Part shown: positions 36,675 through 46,294 of the stretch, piece by piece | How positions within the stretch are numbered: position 1 is the stretch's first letter | Layout: each line of letters begins with the position of its first letter | Assembly: GCF_003182475.1 (NCBI RefSeq) | Contig: NZ_QGTS01000007.1 | Location: forward strand, 1 to 64,000 | Direction of reading: 5' to 3' | DNA length: 64,000 nucleotides | Source: Mangrovibacter plantisponsor | Lineage (GTDB): Bacteria > Pseudomonadota > Gammaproteobacteria > Enterobacterales > Enterobacteriaceae | Notes under the pieces: model-generated | What the model was told of the DNA's origin: nothing | Database searches by the model: none | The model's input: only the letters and a program-made list of their open reading frames with translations | Position numbers and translations under genes: made by a program

Positions 36675-38549
36675 TTAAGCAACAGAAAATAAAGGGTTGC
36701 CGCTATCAACCTTTCCCGATTGCTGGTGAAATACCAAAGCATGCTCATCGCTGTTCACCACCAGTACCGGCGTCGTAATGTCATAGCCTGCTTCAATAAC
36801 CTTTTCTTTATCGAACTGAATCAACGGGGTACCGGCAGTCACGTAATCCCCGATTTTCACCAGCGTGGTGAAATGTGCCCCCTGGAGCTTCACTGTATCA
36901 AGGCCCACATGAATGAGCAGTTCGGCACCATTTGCGCACAGCATCCCGACTGCATGTTGTGAGTCAATTACCGAAGCCACTTCCCCATCGCAGGGAGCAA
37001 TAATAACGCCGTTGTCAGGTAAAATAGCGATACCATCGCCCAGCAGTTTGCTGGCAAAGGTTTCATCGTTAACCTCGCTCAGAGAAACCAGTTTCCCTGA
37101 AACCGGGCTATTTAACACCAGTTCAGTAGGCATATTCTCTTTAGCGCGCGGTTCTGGTGTATTTTGTTTGTTTTCCGGCATTTCCGGCTCCGTAAAGCCC
37201 ACCATAAACACCAGAGCAAAAGTCACCGCCACAGTCACACCAAGCCCCACCACTTCACCAATAAACGACTGGGGGTTTTCCGGGCTGATAGCATTCATAA
37301 TCGTCAGCAACCCCGGGAGCCCGGCATAAGCATAGTAGTAGCTGCCAAAGAAACTGGCGACGCATGCCCCTGTAGCCCCACCGATACAACCGCAAATAAA
37401 CGGTTTTTTCAGGCGCAGAGTGACACCATAAATAGAAGGTTCAGTAATCCCAAACACCCCGGTCAGCCCGGCAGACCATGCAACTGGCCGGAACGCAGCC
37501 TGGCGGGTTTTCATCGCACAGGCAAAGGCTGCAGCCATTTGCGCCACAACGGCCATCGTCTGGAATGCCTGAAAAGAGTCACGGCCATACATATCAAAGT
37601 TAGCCATAATGACAGGGGTAATCCCCCAATGGACGCCAAAAATGACAATAACCTGCCATACACCGCCGATAACCGCAGCAGCCAGCGGTGGAGCCGCATT
37701 GAACAGCCAGTTATAACCATGAGCAATACCATTCGCCAGCCCGGCCGTTACCGGGCCAATCACCACCAGCGTTACAGGAACCATCACAACAACACAAATG
37801 AGAGGTGTGAATAAAGGCGCTACTACATCAGGCAAAACACGTAATACCAGGCGTTCCAGATGTGCCAGCCCCCAAACCAGAAATAACGGCGGTAGCACCG
37901 ATGAGGTATAAACCGTCTTCGCTAACGGAATACCGAGAAAAGTAAAGCCTTCGCCACTGGCAATTTTCCCGGCAATCACTGCCCAGTCCGGGTTGATTAA
38001 TGCGCAACAGCACAACACGGCTATATAGGTATTGCACTTAAAATGTTTTGCTGCCGTTATGGCAATGAAAACCGGCAGAAATGCAAACGGTGTCCAGGAG
38101 ATAAAATTGAGTACCCCAAAGGTACCTGTCGTATGAAAGGATACAGAGAAATAATTGATGATGATAAGCAACCCCTGCAGCAACCCGGCAGCGGCCAGCA
38201 CGTAAATAACAGGTGCAAAAACCGCCGACATCGTTGCCACAACAGCATCCAGTGGGCGTTTTTTCTCAGCTGTAGCATTGGTTAGCGTGTCACTATCAAC
38301 CAGCGCGGAAAAAGCCTGATACACATCGGCGACATGTGTACCAATAACCACCTGAAACTGGCCCCCGCTCAGGACGACAGTAATAACACCAGTCAGGTTT
38401 TTTACCCGCTCAACAGCCGATTCAGGAACTTCCTTTAACACCAAACGTAACCGAGTTGCGCAACGGGAGAAGCTCACCAGGTTCGCTTCACCACCAACTT
38501 CAGTGAGAATATTGTTTGCCAGCGCGCTGTAATCTCTGATAGTGCCCAT
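36675..38549 (-). CDS. PTS beta-glucoside-type permease EIIBCA (BglF-like)
   Basis: A 624-residue single-chain PTS permease that would phosphorylate a sugar during uptake. EIIB comes first, with phosphocysteine Cys30 in SRCATRLR; then a membrane EIIC with GVFGITEPSIYGVTLRLKKPF; then EIIA with His547 in LIHVGLDTVKL, the same position as in BglF (625 residues). E. coli AscF lacks EIIA, so this is BglF-like even though its operators are AscG-like. I start at the ATG at 38549 (MGTIRDYSALANNI), with AAAGGA upstream. No phospho-glycosidase gene lies beside it; the substrate is unknown. Confidence 0.9.
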   Translation of the reverse strand: MGTIRDYSALANNILTEVGGEANLVSFSRCATRLRLVLKEVPESAVERVKNLTGVITVVLSGGQFQVVIGTHVADVYQAFSALVDSDTLTNATAEKKRPLDAVVATMSAVFAPVIYVLAAAGLLQGLLIIINYFSVSFHTTGTFGVLNFISWTPFAFLPVFIAITAAKHFKCNTYIAVLCCCALINPDWAVIAGKIASGEGFTFLGIPLAKTVYTSSVLPPLFLVWGLAHLERLVLRVLPDVVAPLFTPLICVVVMVPVTLVVIGPVTAGLANGIAHGYNWLFNAAPPLAAAVIGGVWQVIVIFGVHWGITPVIMANFDMYGRDSFQAFQTMAVVAQMAAAFACAMKTRQAAFRPVAWSAGLTGVFGITEPSIYGVTLRLKKPFICGCIGGATGACVASFFGSYYYAYAGLPGLLTIMNAISPENPQSFIGEVVGLGVTVAVTFALVFMVGFTEPEMPENKQNTPEPRAKENMPTELVLNSPVSGKLVSLSEVNDETFASKLLGDGIAILPDNGVIIAPCDGEVASVIDSQHAVGMLCANGAELLIHVGLDTVKLQGAHFTTLVKIGDYVTAGTPLIQFDKEKVIEAGYDITTPVLVVNSDEHALVFHQQSGKVDSGNPLFSVA

Positions 38550-38575
38550 AGCTGATCCTTTGTTTGTTTGCTCTC

Positions 38576-38589
38576 TGCAACCGGTTTCA
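38576..38589. promoter_or_regulatory. AscG-type operator 1
   Basis: TGCAACCGGTTTCA differs by one base from the palindromic AscG consensus TGAAACCGGTTTCA as I recall it. It lies about 27 bp upstream of the permease start, where a bound repressor would block transcription or initiation. Confidence 0.7.
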
Positions 38590-38613
38590 GACTGACTGAA
38601 CATGCACTTCCTC

Positions 38614-38627
38614 TGCAACCGGTTTCA
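38614..38627. promoter_or_regulatory. AscG-type operator 2
   Basis: A second identical TGCAACCGGTTTCA, 38 bp from the first and within a longer direct repeat (CTCTGCAACCGGTTTCAGA). The pair suggests cooperative repression of the EIIBCA gene by the neighbouring LacI-family protein. Confidence 0.7.
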
Positions 38628-38761
38628 GAAAGAATTGCGGCAATTCTCACAGAATCAGGTTATGGATAAATCCGTTGCTTTTATGGTGTTAATCGCTGCG
38701 TGGAATGACGTGTACTGGCGGGAGCTACCAGGAATGGCGCAAAAAAATGGCTGTTGCAGGC

Positions 38762-38797
38762 AAAAAAAACCGTAGCCGTGAACCACGACTACGGTTA
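38762..38797 (-). terminator. Intrinsic terminator after glnS
   Basis: On the minus strand AACCGTAG/CTACGGTT forms the stem and is followed by eight T residues. Confidence 0.85.
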
Positions 38798-38832
38798 GTC
38801 TTCACCCGGTAATGCCCCGGGGATTCAATCAA

Positions 38833-40500
38833 TTAACCGGCGATTTTCGCCCAGGTATCACGCAACCCAACAGTACGGTTGAATACCAGTTTCTCGGTTG
38901 TGCTGTAGCGGTCATCCAGGCAGAAGTAACCTTCACGCTCAAATTGCAGCGCTTTACCAGGCTGGGCTGATTTCAGGTTCATTTCTGCCACACCTTGTTT
39001 AATCACCAGGGATTCCGGGTTGACTGTTGACAGGAAATCATCAGCTCCACCAGGGTTCGCCACACTGAACAGGCGGTCATATAAACGGATTTCAACAGGT
39101 AATGCGTGTGCGGCACTTACCCAGTGAATAACACCTTTCACTTTGCGCCCGTCTGCCGGGTCTTTACTCAGGGTTTCTGCGTCATAGCTGCAGAAGATCG
39201 TGGTGATATTCCCCTCGTCGTCTTTCTCGATACGCTCAGCTTTAATCACATATGCATTACGCAAACGCACTTCTTTACCCAGCACCAGGCGTTTGTATTG
39301 CTTGTTCGCTTCTTCGCGGAAATCTGCGCGGTCGATAAAGACTTCGCCACTGAATGCCACTTCACGGCTTCCCATGTCCGGGTTATTTGGATGGTTAGCC
39401 ATGGTTATCATTTCGCTCTGCCCTTGCGGGTAGTTTTCAATGACCACTTTAACGGGATCAATCACAGCCATCGCCCGTGGTGCGTGTTCGTTCAGGTCTT
39501 CACGGATACAGGCTTCGAGCGCTGCCATCTCAACCGTATTATCCTGTTTGGTAATACCGATGCGCTTACAAAACTCTCTTACTGATGCAGGGGTATAACC
39601 ACGGCGACGCAGGCCTGAGATGGTCGGCATACGTGGGTCATCCCAACCTTCAACAATTTTCTCAGTGACCAGTAAATTCAGTTTACGCTTGGACATAACA
39701 GCATATTCAAGGTTCAGGCGTGAAAATTCATACTGGCGCGGGTGAGCCGGAATCGTAATGTTATCCAGCACCCAGTCGTACAAACGGCGGTTATCCTGGA
39801 ATTCCAGAGTACACAAAGAATGCGTAATGCCTTCCAGCGCATCAGAGATGCAGTGGGTGAAATCGTACATCGGGTAAATGCACCATTTGTTCCCGGTCTG
39901 GTGGTGTTCTGCGAACTTAATACGGTAAATCACCGGATCACGCATTACCATAAATGGCGAAGCCATATCGATTTTGGCGCGCAGACAGGCAGTGCCTTCC
40001 TGGAACCCACCAGCACGCATTTTTTCGAATAACGCCAGGTTTTCTTCAACACCGCGTGAGCGGTAGGGGCTATTTTTCCCGGGCGCAGTCAGCGTACCGC
40101 GATATTCACGGATTTGTTCCGGAGTCAGCTCATCAACATAGGCCAGGCCTTTGTTAATTAATTCCAGCGCGTACTGGTACAACTGATCAAAGTAATCAGA
40201 TGAGTAGTGCACGTCACCTGCCCACTGGAAACCTAACCACTGCACATCGTGTTTAATTGATTCAACGTATTCGATGTCTTCTTTAACCGGGTTGGTATCG
40301 TCAAAACGCAGATTACATTGCCCCTGGTAATCACGCGCAATACCGAAATTCAGGCAAATCGACTTGGCATGGCCGATATGCAAATAACCGTTGGGTTCCG
40401 GCGGAAAACGGGTGCAAATATGGTCATGCTTACCAGCAGCCAGATCTTCATCGATGATCTGGCGGATAAAATTCGTTGGGCGGGCTTCAGCCTCACTCAT
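38833..40500 (-). CDS. glnS: Glutaminyl-tRNA synthetase
   Basis: A 555-residue class I synthetase charging tRNA-Gln; four of its tRNA substrates are encoded about 9 kb away. The HIGH motif is in [21 protein letters not shown] and the KMSKS equivalent is VMSKRKL. Start [20 protein letters not shown] matches E. coli GlnS. The ATG at 40500 is used rather than the GTG just before it. It is transcribed in the same direction as nagE, behind a terminator. Confidence 0.97.
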   Translation of the reverse strand: MSEAEARPTNFIRQIIDEDLAAGKHDHICTRFPPEPNGYLHIGHAKSICLNFGIARDYQGQCNLRFDDTNPVKEDIEYVESIKHDVQWLGFQWAGDVHYSSDYFDQLYQYALELINKGLAYVDELTPEQIREYRGTLTAPGKNSPYRSRGVEENLALFEKMRAGGFQEGTACLRAKIDMASPFMVMRDPVIYRIKFAEHHQTGNKWCIYPMYDFTHCISDALEGITHSLCTLEFQDNRRLYDWVLDNITIPAHPRQYEFSRLNLEYAVMSKRKLNLLVTEKIVEGWDDPRMPTISGLRRRGYTPASVREFCKRIGITKQDNTVEMAALEACIREDLNEHAPRAMAVIDPVKVVIENYPQGQSEMITMANHPNNPDMGSREVAFSGEVFIDRADFREEANKQYKRLVLGKEVRLRNAYVIKAERIEKDDEGNITTIFCSYDAETLSKDPADGRKVKGVIHWVSAAHALPVEIRLYDRLFSVANPGGADDFLSTVNPESLVIKQGVAEMNLKSAQPGKALQFEREGYFCLDDRYSTTEKLVFNRTVGLRDTWAKIAG

Positions 40501-40621
40501 CACAGAGTCCTCAAAGCGTAAACATCATTTAACGGAGAATGATCTAATAAGCGGCGCGTGGAAACAACCTTTATGTTGCAATAATTCTGGATTTATTGCT
40601 CTGCGTAGTTACTGCGGGCGT

Positions 40622-40650
40622 AAAAAACGGCTGAAGAAAACCTTCAGCCG
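40622..40650 (-). terminator. Intrinsic terminator after nagE
   Basis: On the minus strand CGGCTGAAG/CTTCAGCCG is followed by TTTTTTA, 27 bp past the nagE stop. Confidence 0.85.
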
Positions 40651-40676
40651 TTGATTTACGTATCAGGCGGGATTAA

Positions 40677-42701
40677 TTACTTTTTAATGTCGAACAAAAT
40701 AGTCTGCCCGGCAATAACCTGGCCTTCTGCTTTTAACTCCAGGCCAGCAAAGTCGTCAATATTACTGCAGACAACCGGACTAATCATGGAGCGGGCATTG
40801 GCATTCAGGTAATCGAGATCTAACTGCAGTACCGGTTGCCCGGCAGTCACAGTTTCACCTTCTTCAACAAGGCGCGTGAACCCTTTACCGTTCAGTGCGA
40901 CAGTATCAATCCCCATATGTACCACCAACTCTGCACCTTCTTCCGTTTCCAGGCAGAATGCGTGGTTGGTATTGAAGATTTTCACAATAGTCCCGGCTGC
41001 TGGTGCAACCACCATGCTGTCGGTCGGTTTAATCGCCACGCCATCGCCAACGGCTTTGCTGGCAAAGGCTTCATCAGGCACCTGATCCAGAGCAACAACC
41101 GCACCGGTAACCGGTGATACCAGTGAAACCACGGTAACTGCCGTAGAAGTAGGAACAGCCTGCAATTTGGCACCACTTTGTGCGGGTGACGGAGCAGGCG
41201 CAGCTTCAACGTGCCCGATAGTTTTCATTGCGTTAGCAATTTTCTCTGCAACGAAGCCAACAATAACCTGCACACTGGTTTTATTCAGGCGAATTACACC
41301 GGTTGCGCCCAGCCGTTTCGCCATTGCTTCATTGACCAGAGAAGAGTCTTTCACATTCAGGCGTAACCGTGTAATACAGGCATCAATGGCAGTCAGGTTG
41401 TCAGAGCCCCCCACCGCAGCAATATACTGACGGGCAAGCAGAGTTGCATCCTGCTCTTTCGCAGCACCACCATTGCTGACATTCATATCTTCGCCATCGG
41501 CTTCGCTTCCGGCAACAGCCAGTTCACGGCCCGGTGTCATCAGGTTGAATTTAGTGATAGTGAAACGGAACACCACATAATAAATAGCGAAGAATACCAG
41601 CCCCTGAGGTATCAGCATGTACCAGTGGGTAGCCAGCGGGTTACGCGAGGAAAGCAGCATATCAACAAAGCCAGCACTAAAGCCAAAACCGGCAATCCAG
41701 TGCATAGTAGCGGCGATATATACAGAAATCCCGGTAAGCACTGCGTGAATCACATACAGCACAGGTGCAACGAACATGAAGGAAAATTCTAACGGTTCAG
41801 TTATCCCCGTGAAGAAGGCAGCAAACGCCCCCGCCATCATGATCCCTAACACTTTTGCTTTGTTTTCCGGGCGGGCGCAATGGTAAATAGCCAGAGCCGC
41901 GCCAGGCAAACCGAACATCATAATCGGGAAGAAACCAGCCTGGTAACGGCCAGTAATACCCGGAATCGCCTTGCCCGCTTCAATAGACTGAGCGCCACCA
42001 AGGAAATTAGGAATATCGTTGATACCCGCCACATCGAACCAGAACACAGAGTTCAGTGCATGATGCAAACCAACCGGAATCAACAAACGGTTAAAGAAGG
42101 CGTAGATCCCGGCACCCGCTGAGCCCAGTTTCTGGACATGCTCACCGAAATTAACCAGGCCACCAAAAATAATGGGCCATGTGTACATCATGACGAAAGC
42201 CACAGCAATTATCACGAAAGACGTCAGGATGGGAACCAGGCGGCGTCCGCTAAAGAAAGAGAGCGCTTTAGGCAGTTCAACACCGCTGAAGCGGTTATAG
42301 AGCTCAGCAGAAATCACCCCAACCAGGATACCAACAAACTGGTTCTCGATTTTACCGAAAGCCGCCGGAACCTTATCGACAGGAATATTTTGAATCATGG
42401 ACACCGCAGCCGGTGAACATAACGTGGTCAGCACCAGAAAACCGACAAAGCCAGTCAGTGCCGCTGCACCATCTTTGTCTTTAGACATACCGTAAGCCAC
42501 ACCAATAGCAAACAGTACTGACATATGGTCAATGATGGCAGAACCAGATTTGATGAAGAATGCCGCCAGCGCACTTTGACTGCCCCAACCAACCGGGTCA
42601 ATCCAGTAGCCAACCCCCATCAGTATTGCCGCGGCAGGCAAGGTCGCGACAGGCACCATGAGCGCGCGACCAACGCGTTGTAAATAACCTAATACACTCA
42701 C
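40677..42701 (-). CDS. nagE: N-acetylglucosamine-specific PTS permease EIICBA
   Basis: A 674-residue permease that imports GlcNAc as GlcNAc-6-P. EIIC comes first (MSVLGYLQRVGRALMVPVAT; FFTGITEPLEFSFMF), then EIIB with Cys442 in DACITRLRLNV, then EIIA with His595 in VVHMGIDTVAL. It is about 26 residues longer than E. coli NagE (648); the extra length seems to lie in the two interdomain linkers (GSEADGEDMNVSNGG and an Ala/Pro/Ser-rich stretch). The start is a GTG at 42701 with AGGGGGA upstream. It is divergent from nagB. Confidence 0.96.
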   Translation of the reverse strand: MSVLGYLQRVGRALMVPVATLPAAAILMGVGYWIDPVGWGSQSALAAFFIKSGSAIIDHMSVLFAIGVAYGMSKDKDGAAALTGFVGFLVLTTLCSPAAVSMIQNIPVDKVPAAFGKIENQFVGILVGVISAELYNRFSGVELPKALSFFSGRRLVPILTSFVIIAVAFVMMYTWPIIFGGLVNFGEHVQKLGSAGAGIYAFFNRLLIPVGLHHALNSVFWFDVAGINDIPNFLGGAQSIEAGKAIPGITGRYQAGFFPIMMFGLPGAALAIYHCARPENKAKVLGIMMAGAFAAFFTGITEPLEFSFMFVAPVLYVIHAVLTGISVYIAATMHWIAGFGFSAGFVDMLLSSRNPLATHWYMLIPQGLVFFAIYYVVFRFTITKFNLMTPGRELAVAGSEADGEDMNVSNGGAAKEQDATLLARQYIAAVGGSDNLTAIDACITRLRLNVKDSSLVNEAMAKRLGATGVIRLNKTSVQVIVGFVAEKIANAMKTIGHVEAAPAPSPAQSGAKLQAVPTSTAVTVVSLVSPVTGAVVALDQVPDEAFASKAVGDGVAIKPTDSMVVAPAAGTIVKIFNTNHAFCLETEEGAELVVHMGIDTVALNGKGFTRLVEEGETVTAGQPVLQLDLDYLNANARSMISPVVCSNIDDFAGLELKAEGQVIAGQTILFDIKK

Positions 42702-42810
42702 ATATTCCCCCTTGTAAGACCCGATAAGTCTTAGCTAACTGTCTGTTTTTATTTTGACTGAAACTGAAATACCCGCACAGCTTTAAATATTACATGCGGA
42801 GTGTGTGAAA

Positions 42811-42835
42811 AAATAATTCGCATCGCAAATTAATT
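42811..42835. promoter_or_regulatory. NagC operator in the nagE–nagB gap
   Basis: ATAATTCGCATCGCAAATTA reads TGCGATGCGAATTAT on the other strand, nearly the same as the chiP operator core. NagC would repress nagE and nagBACD until GlcNAc-6-P accumulates. Confidence 0.8.
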
Positions 42836-42844
42836 ACACTTATT

Positions 42845-42860
42845 TTTGATAAAAATCACC
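42845..42860. promoter_or_regulatory. Candidate CRP site
   Basis: TTTGA-N6-TCACC differs at two positions from TGTGA-N6-TCACA and lies 10 bp from the NagC operator. E. coli nagE–nagB has an activating CRP site in this gap. Support is by pattern only. Confidence 0.5.
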
Positions 42861-43028
42861 AAAAGCTTCTTATTACATCCCTTTTAACTGGCCTGAAACC
42901 AAAACTTATTTTATCATTCGAAAAATCAAGACGGATTGACCCTGTTCGCTCTTCGACTGACGGAGCATTACACTTTAGAGCAACTCAATTCGGCTTTTCT
43001 GTTTCTTTCTATCTTTATGAGGTGAACA

Positions 43029-43829
43029 ATGAGACTGATTCCCCTGGCTACACCACAGCAAGTTGGCAAGTGGGCAGCGCGCCATATCGTTAACCGCATC
43101 AATGCATTTAAACCTACGGCTGAGCGCCCTTTTGTCCTCGGTCTGCCCACCGGAGGCACACCGCTTGAAGCCTATAAGGCACTTGTTGACATGCACAAAG
43201 CAGGCCAGGTTAGTTTTAAACATGTTGTCACATTCAATATGGACGAATATGTCGGTTTACCCAAAGAACACCCGGAAAGTTACCACAGCTTTATGTACCA
43301 TAATTTCTTTGAACACGTTGATATTCCCGAAGAAAATATCAACCTGTTGAATGGTAACGCGCCTGATATTGATGCAGAATGCCGTCAATATGAAGAAAAA
43401 ATTCGCGCATATGGAAAAATCCACCTTTTCATGGGCGGTGTGGGCAACGATGGGCACATTGCCTTTAATGAGCCGGCATCTTCTCTGGCGTCACGGACCA
43501 GAATCAAAACGCTGACTCACGAAACCCGTGTTGCCAATTCACGTTTCTTTGGTGGTGATGTCAGCCAGGTGCCAAAATACGCACTCACTGTTGGTGTGGG
43601 TACCCTGCTTGATGCCGAAGAAGTAATGATTCTTGTGCAAGGCCAGGTCAAAGCTCAGGCTTTGCAGGCGGCCGTTGAAGGCAATGTCAATCACATGTGG
43701 ACAATCAGTTGCCTGCAACTCCATCCTAAAGCCGTTATCGTTTGTGACGAGCCGTCAACGATGGAACTGAAAGTGAAAACACTGAAATATTTCAATGAAT
43801 TAGAAGCTGAAAACATTAAAGATCTTTAA
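43029..43829 (+). CDS. nagB: Glucosamine-6-phosphate deaminase
   Basis: A 266-residue enzyme converting glucosamine-6-P to fructose-6-P and ammonia, activated by GlcNAc-6-P. Visible are the phosphate loop [16 protein letters not shown], the catalytic Asp in [10 protein letters not shown] (about residue 72), the [14 protein letters not shown] stretch and the catalytic His in [15 protein letters not shown]. Co-linear with E. coli NagB throughout. First gene of nagBACD. Confidence 0.98.
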   Translation: MRLIPLATPQQVGKWAARHIVNRINAFKPTAERPFVLGLPTGGTPLEAYKALVDMHKAGQVSFKHVVTFNMDEYVGLPKEHPESYHSFMYHNFFEHVDIPEENINLLNGNAPDIDAECRQYEEKIRAYGKIHLFMGGVGNDGHIAFNEPASSLASRTRIKTLTHETRVANSRFFGGDVSQVPKYALTVGVGTLLDAEEVMILVQGQVKAQALQAAVEGNVNHMWTISCLQLHPKAVIVCDEPSTMELKVKTLKYFNELEAENIKDL

Positions 43830-43855
43830 GCTCGAGCTATTAACCGGGGGAAATT

Positions 43856-45004
43856 ATGTACGCTTTAACCCAGGGCCGGATTTATACCGGCCGAGAAGTT
43901 CTCGATGGCCATGCTGTGGTCATTGCCAATGGTCTGATTGACCGTATCTGTCCTGAGTCCGAGTTGCCCGACACACTTGCCCGGCATGCGGTGAACGGCG
44001 CCATTATTTCCCCAGGTTTTATTGATGTGCAGCTCAATGGTTGTGGTGGCGTACAGTTCAACGACACAGCAGAAGCAGTCAGCGTTAAGACGCTGGAAAT
44101 CATGCAGGCAGCCAACGAAAAATCCGGTTGTACCAGCTTCCTGCCTACGCTTATCACTTGCAGCGACACCCTGATGATGCAGGGGGTTAATGTGATGCGT
44201 GATTATCTGAACAAACACCAGAACCAGGCACTTGGCCTGCATCTCGAAGGCCCCTGGTTAAATATCAAGAAAAAAGGCACACATAACCCGGACTACATTC
44301 GGTTACCGGAAAGCCAACTGGTTGATTTTCTGTGCCAGAATGCCGATGTCATTGCCAAAATTACGCTCGCTCCGGAAAAAGTACCGGCAGCAGTAATTAA
44401 GCAATTAGTCAGTGCAGGTATTGTGGTTTCCGCCGGGCATTCCAATGCCACTTTGCGTGAAGCCAAAGCTGGGTTCCGTGCTGGTATCTCCTTTGCTACG
44501 CATTTATTTAACGCCATGCCATATATCACTGGGCGTGAGCCTGGCCTGGCAGGCGCAATTTTTGATGAAGAAGATGTGTGGTGTGGTGTTATTGCCGACG
44601 GCATGCATGTCGATTTTGCGAACATCCGCACGGCGAAAAAAGTGAAAAAAGACAAGTTATGTCTGGTGACTGATGCAACCGCTCCGGCAGGTGCAAACAT
44701 CGACCAGTTCATTTTTGCTGGTAAAACAATATACTATCGTGACGGGCTTTGCGTAGATGAAAACGGCACACTGAGTGGTTCATCACTGACTATGATTGAG
44801 GGAGTACGCAATCTGGTTGAGCACGTTAACATTGCGCTGGATGAATCACTGCGGATGGCGACACTCTATCCGGCGCGAGCTATAGGCATGGATAAACATC
44901 TTGGGACAATTGAGCCGGGCAAAGTGGCCAATTTAACCGTGTTTACCCGTGATTATCATATTATCAAGACCATCGTTAATGGTAACGAGGTCGTTACAGA
45001 GTAA
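43856..45004 (+). CDS. nagA: N-acetylglucosamine-6-phosphate deacetylase
   Basis: A 382-residue amidohydrolase removing acetate from GlcNAc-6-P, which also lowers the NagC inducer. Motifs: [59 protein letters not shown], the catalytic Asp in [10 protein letters not shown], and the C-terminal [14 protein letters not shown]. It follows nagB after 26 bp with GGGGGA upstream of the ATG and precedes nagC by 7 bp. Confidence 0.97.
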   Translation: MYALTQGRIYTGREVLDGHAVVIANGLIDRICPESELPDTLARHAVNGAIISPGFIDVQLNGCGGVQFNDTAEAVSVKTLEIMQAANEKSGCTSFLPTLITCSDTLMMQGVNVMRDYLNKHQNQALGLHLEGPWLNIKKKGTHNPDYIRLPESQLVDFLCQNADVIAKITLAPEKVPAAVIKQLVSAGIVVSAGHSNATLREAKAGFRAGISFATHLFNAMPYITGREPGLAGAIFDEEDVWCGVIADGMHVDFANIRTAKKVKKDKLCLVTDATAPAGANIDQFIFAGKTIYYRDGLCVDENGTLSGSSLTMIEGVRNLVEHVNIALDESLRMATLYPARAIGMDKHLGTIEPGKVANLTVFTRDYHIIKTIVNGNEVVTE

Positions 45005-45011
45005 GTAAGGC

Positions 45012-46232
45012 ATGACAACTGGCGGACAAGCGCAAATTGGCAATGTGGATTTGGTTAAACAACTGAATAGTGCGGCGGTTTACCGTCTGATTGATCAGGC
45101 AGGCCCCATCTCACGTATTCAGATAGCCGAACTCAGCCATCTGGCACCCGCCAGTGTCACCAAAATTACCCGCCAGTTACTTGAGCGCGGGTTAATTAAA
45201 GAGGTCGATCAGCAGGCATCAACCGGCGGGCGGCGTGCTATTTCTATTATTACTGAAACACGTCTGTTCCAGGCTATCGGAGTGCGGCTTGGCCGCCATG
45301 ATGCCACACTGACTTTGTTTGATTTAAGTGCCCGGCCATTGGCTGAAGAGCACTTTCCTCTTCCTGAACGCACTCAGGAAACGCTGCAGGATGCGCTGCT
45401 GAATACTCTCGCCACGTTTATCAACAATAACCAGCGTAAAATCCGTGAGTTAATTGCTATCTCAGTGATACTTCCAGGGCTTGTTGAGCCAGATACAGGT
45501 GTGGTTCGCTATATGCCTCACCTCCCGGTCAACGAGTGGCCGCTGGTGTCAGTGCTGGAAAAAAAATTCAATATCACCTGTTTTGTCGGCCACGATATTC
45601 GTAGCCTGGCACTCGCCGAGCACTATTTTGGCGCAACCCGCGACTGCGATGACGCTATTTTGGTGCGTGTGCACCGGGGAACCGGGGCTGGCATTATCTC
45701 TAACGGGCAGATATTTATTGGCCGTAATGGCAACGTAGGTGAAATTGGCCATATTCAGGTCGACCCGCTTGGTGAACGTTGCCATTGCGGAAACTTTGGT
45801 TGCCTGGAAACCATTGCCGCCAACGCCGCTATTGAAAACCGGGTGCGCCAGCGCCTGGAGCAAGGCTACCCCAGCCGTTTATCCCTTGATGACTGCGATA
45901 TTGCCAGTATCTGTAAAGCTGCCAACAAAGGCGACACCTTGGCGACAGAAGTGATTGAACATGTTGGGCGCCAACTGGGGAAAGCGATAGCTATTGCCAT
46001 CAACCTGTTTAACCCACAAAAAGTCGTCATCGCTGGCGAGTTGGTAGAAGCAGAAAAAATACTGATGCCAACCATTCAGGCCTGTATCAACACCCAGGCA
46101 TTGAATGCATTCCGGACAAAACTCCCTGTTGTTCGTTCTCAACTGAATGACCGCTCAGCGATTGGTGCGTTTGCGCTGGTTAAACGCGCCATGCTGAATG
46201 GCGCACTGCTCCAGCGTTTGTTGGAAAATTAA
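45012..46232 (+). CDS. nagC: ROK-family repressor NagC
   Basis: A 406-residue ROK protein. The N-terminal winged helix includes SRIQIAELSHLAPASVTKIT; the ROK domain has GAGIISNGQIFIGRNGNVGEIGH and the zinc-binding CHCGNFGCLET. It represses nag genes and chiP and is relieved by GlcNAc-6-P. It lies 7 bp after nagA in the autoregulated operon. Matching operators are seen at the nagE–nagB gap and upstream of chiP in this window. Confidence 0.97.
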   Translation: MTTGGQAQIGNVDLVKQLNSAAVYRLIDQAGPISRIQIAELSHLAPASVTKITRQLLERGLIKEVDQQASTGGRRAISIITETRLFQAIGVRLGRHDATLTLFDLSARPLAEEHFPLPERTQETLQDALLNTLATFINNNQRKIRELIAISVILPGLVEPDTGVVRYMPHLPVNEWPLVSVLEKKFNITCFVGHDIRSLALAEHYFGATRDCDDAILVRVHRGTGAGIISNGQIFIGRNGNVGEIGHIQVDPLGERCHCGNFGCLETIAANAAIENRVRQRLEQGYPSRLSLDDCDIASICKAANKGDTLATEVIEHVGRQLGKAIAIAINLFNPQKVVIAGELVEAEKILMPTIQACINTQALNAFRTKLPVVRSQLNDRSAIGAFALVKRAMLNGALLQRLLEN

Positions 46233-46294
46233 CAGGATTTTCATCTGTTCCAGGCTATAGTTAGCCCCTTGAGAATGCTAATAAAGAGTATCGA

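Larger units (their letters stand above)
42702..43028. other. Divergent nagE–nagB control region
   Basis: About 327 bp holding both promoters, one clear NagC operator, a candidate CRP site, and a weaker inverted repeat near 42905–42931 (ATTTT…AAAAT) that may be a second NagC site. In E. coli two NagC operators here form a repression loop. Confidence 0.7.

Noticed and set aside
36913-37814. Plus-strand frames of 138 and 216 codons inside the EIIBCA gene
   Set aside because: They mirror the membrane domain of the permease on the opposite strand and encode Thr/Ser/His-rich strings with no family resemblance.
38640-38760. BglG-type antiterminator site upstream of the EIIBCA gene
   Set aside because: No RAT-like hairpin overlapping a terminator was found and no antiterminator gene is nearby; the paired AscG-type operators explain regulation better.
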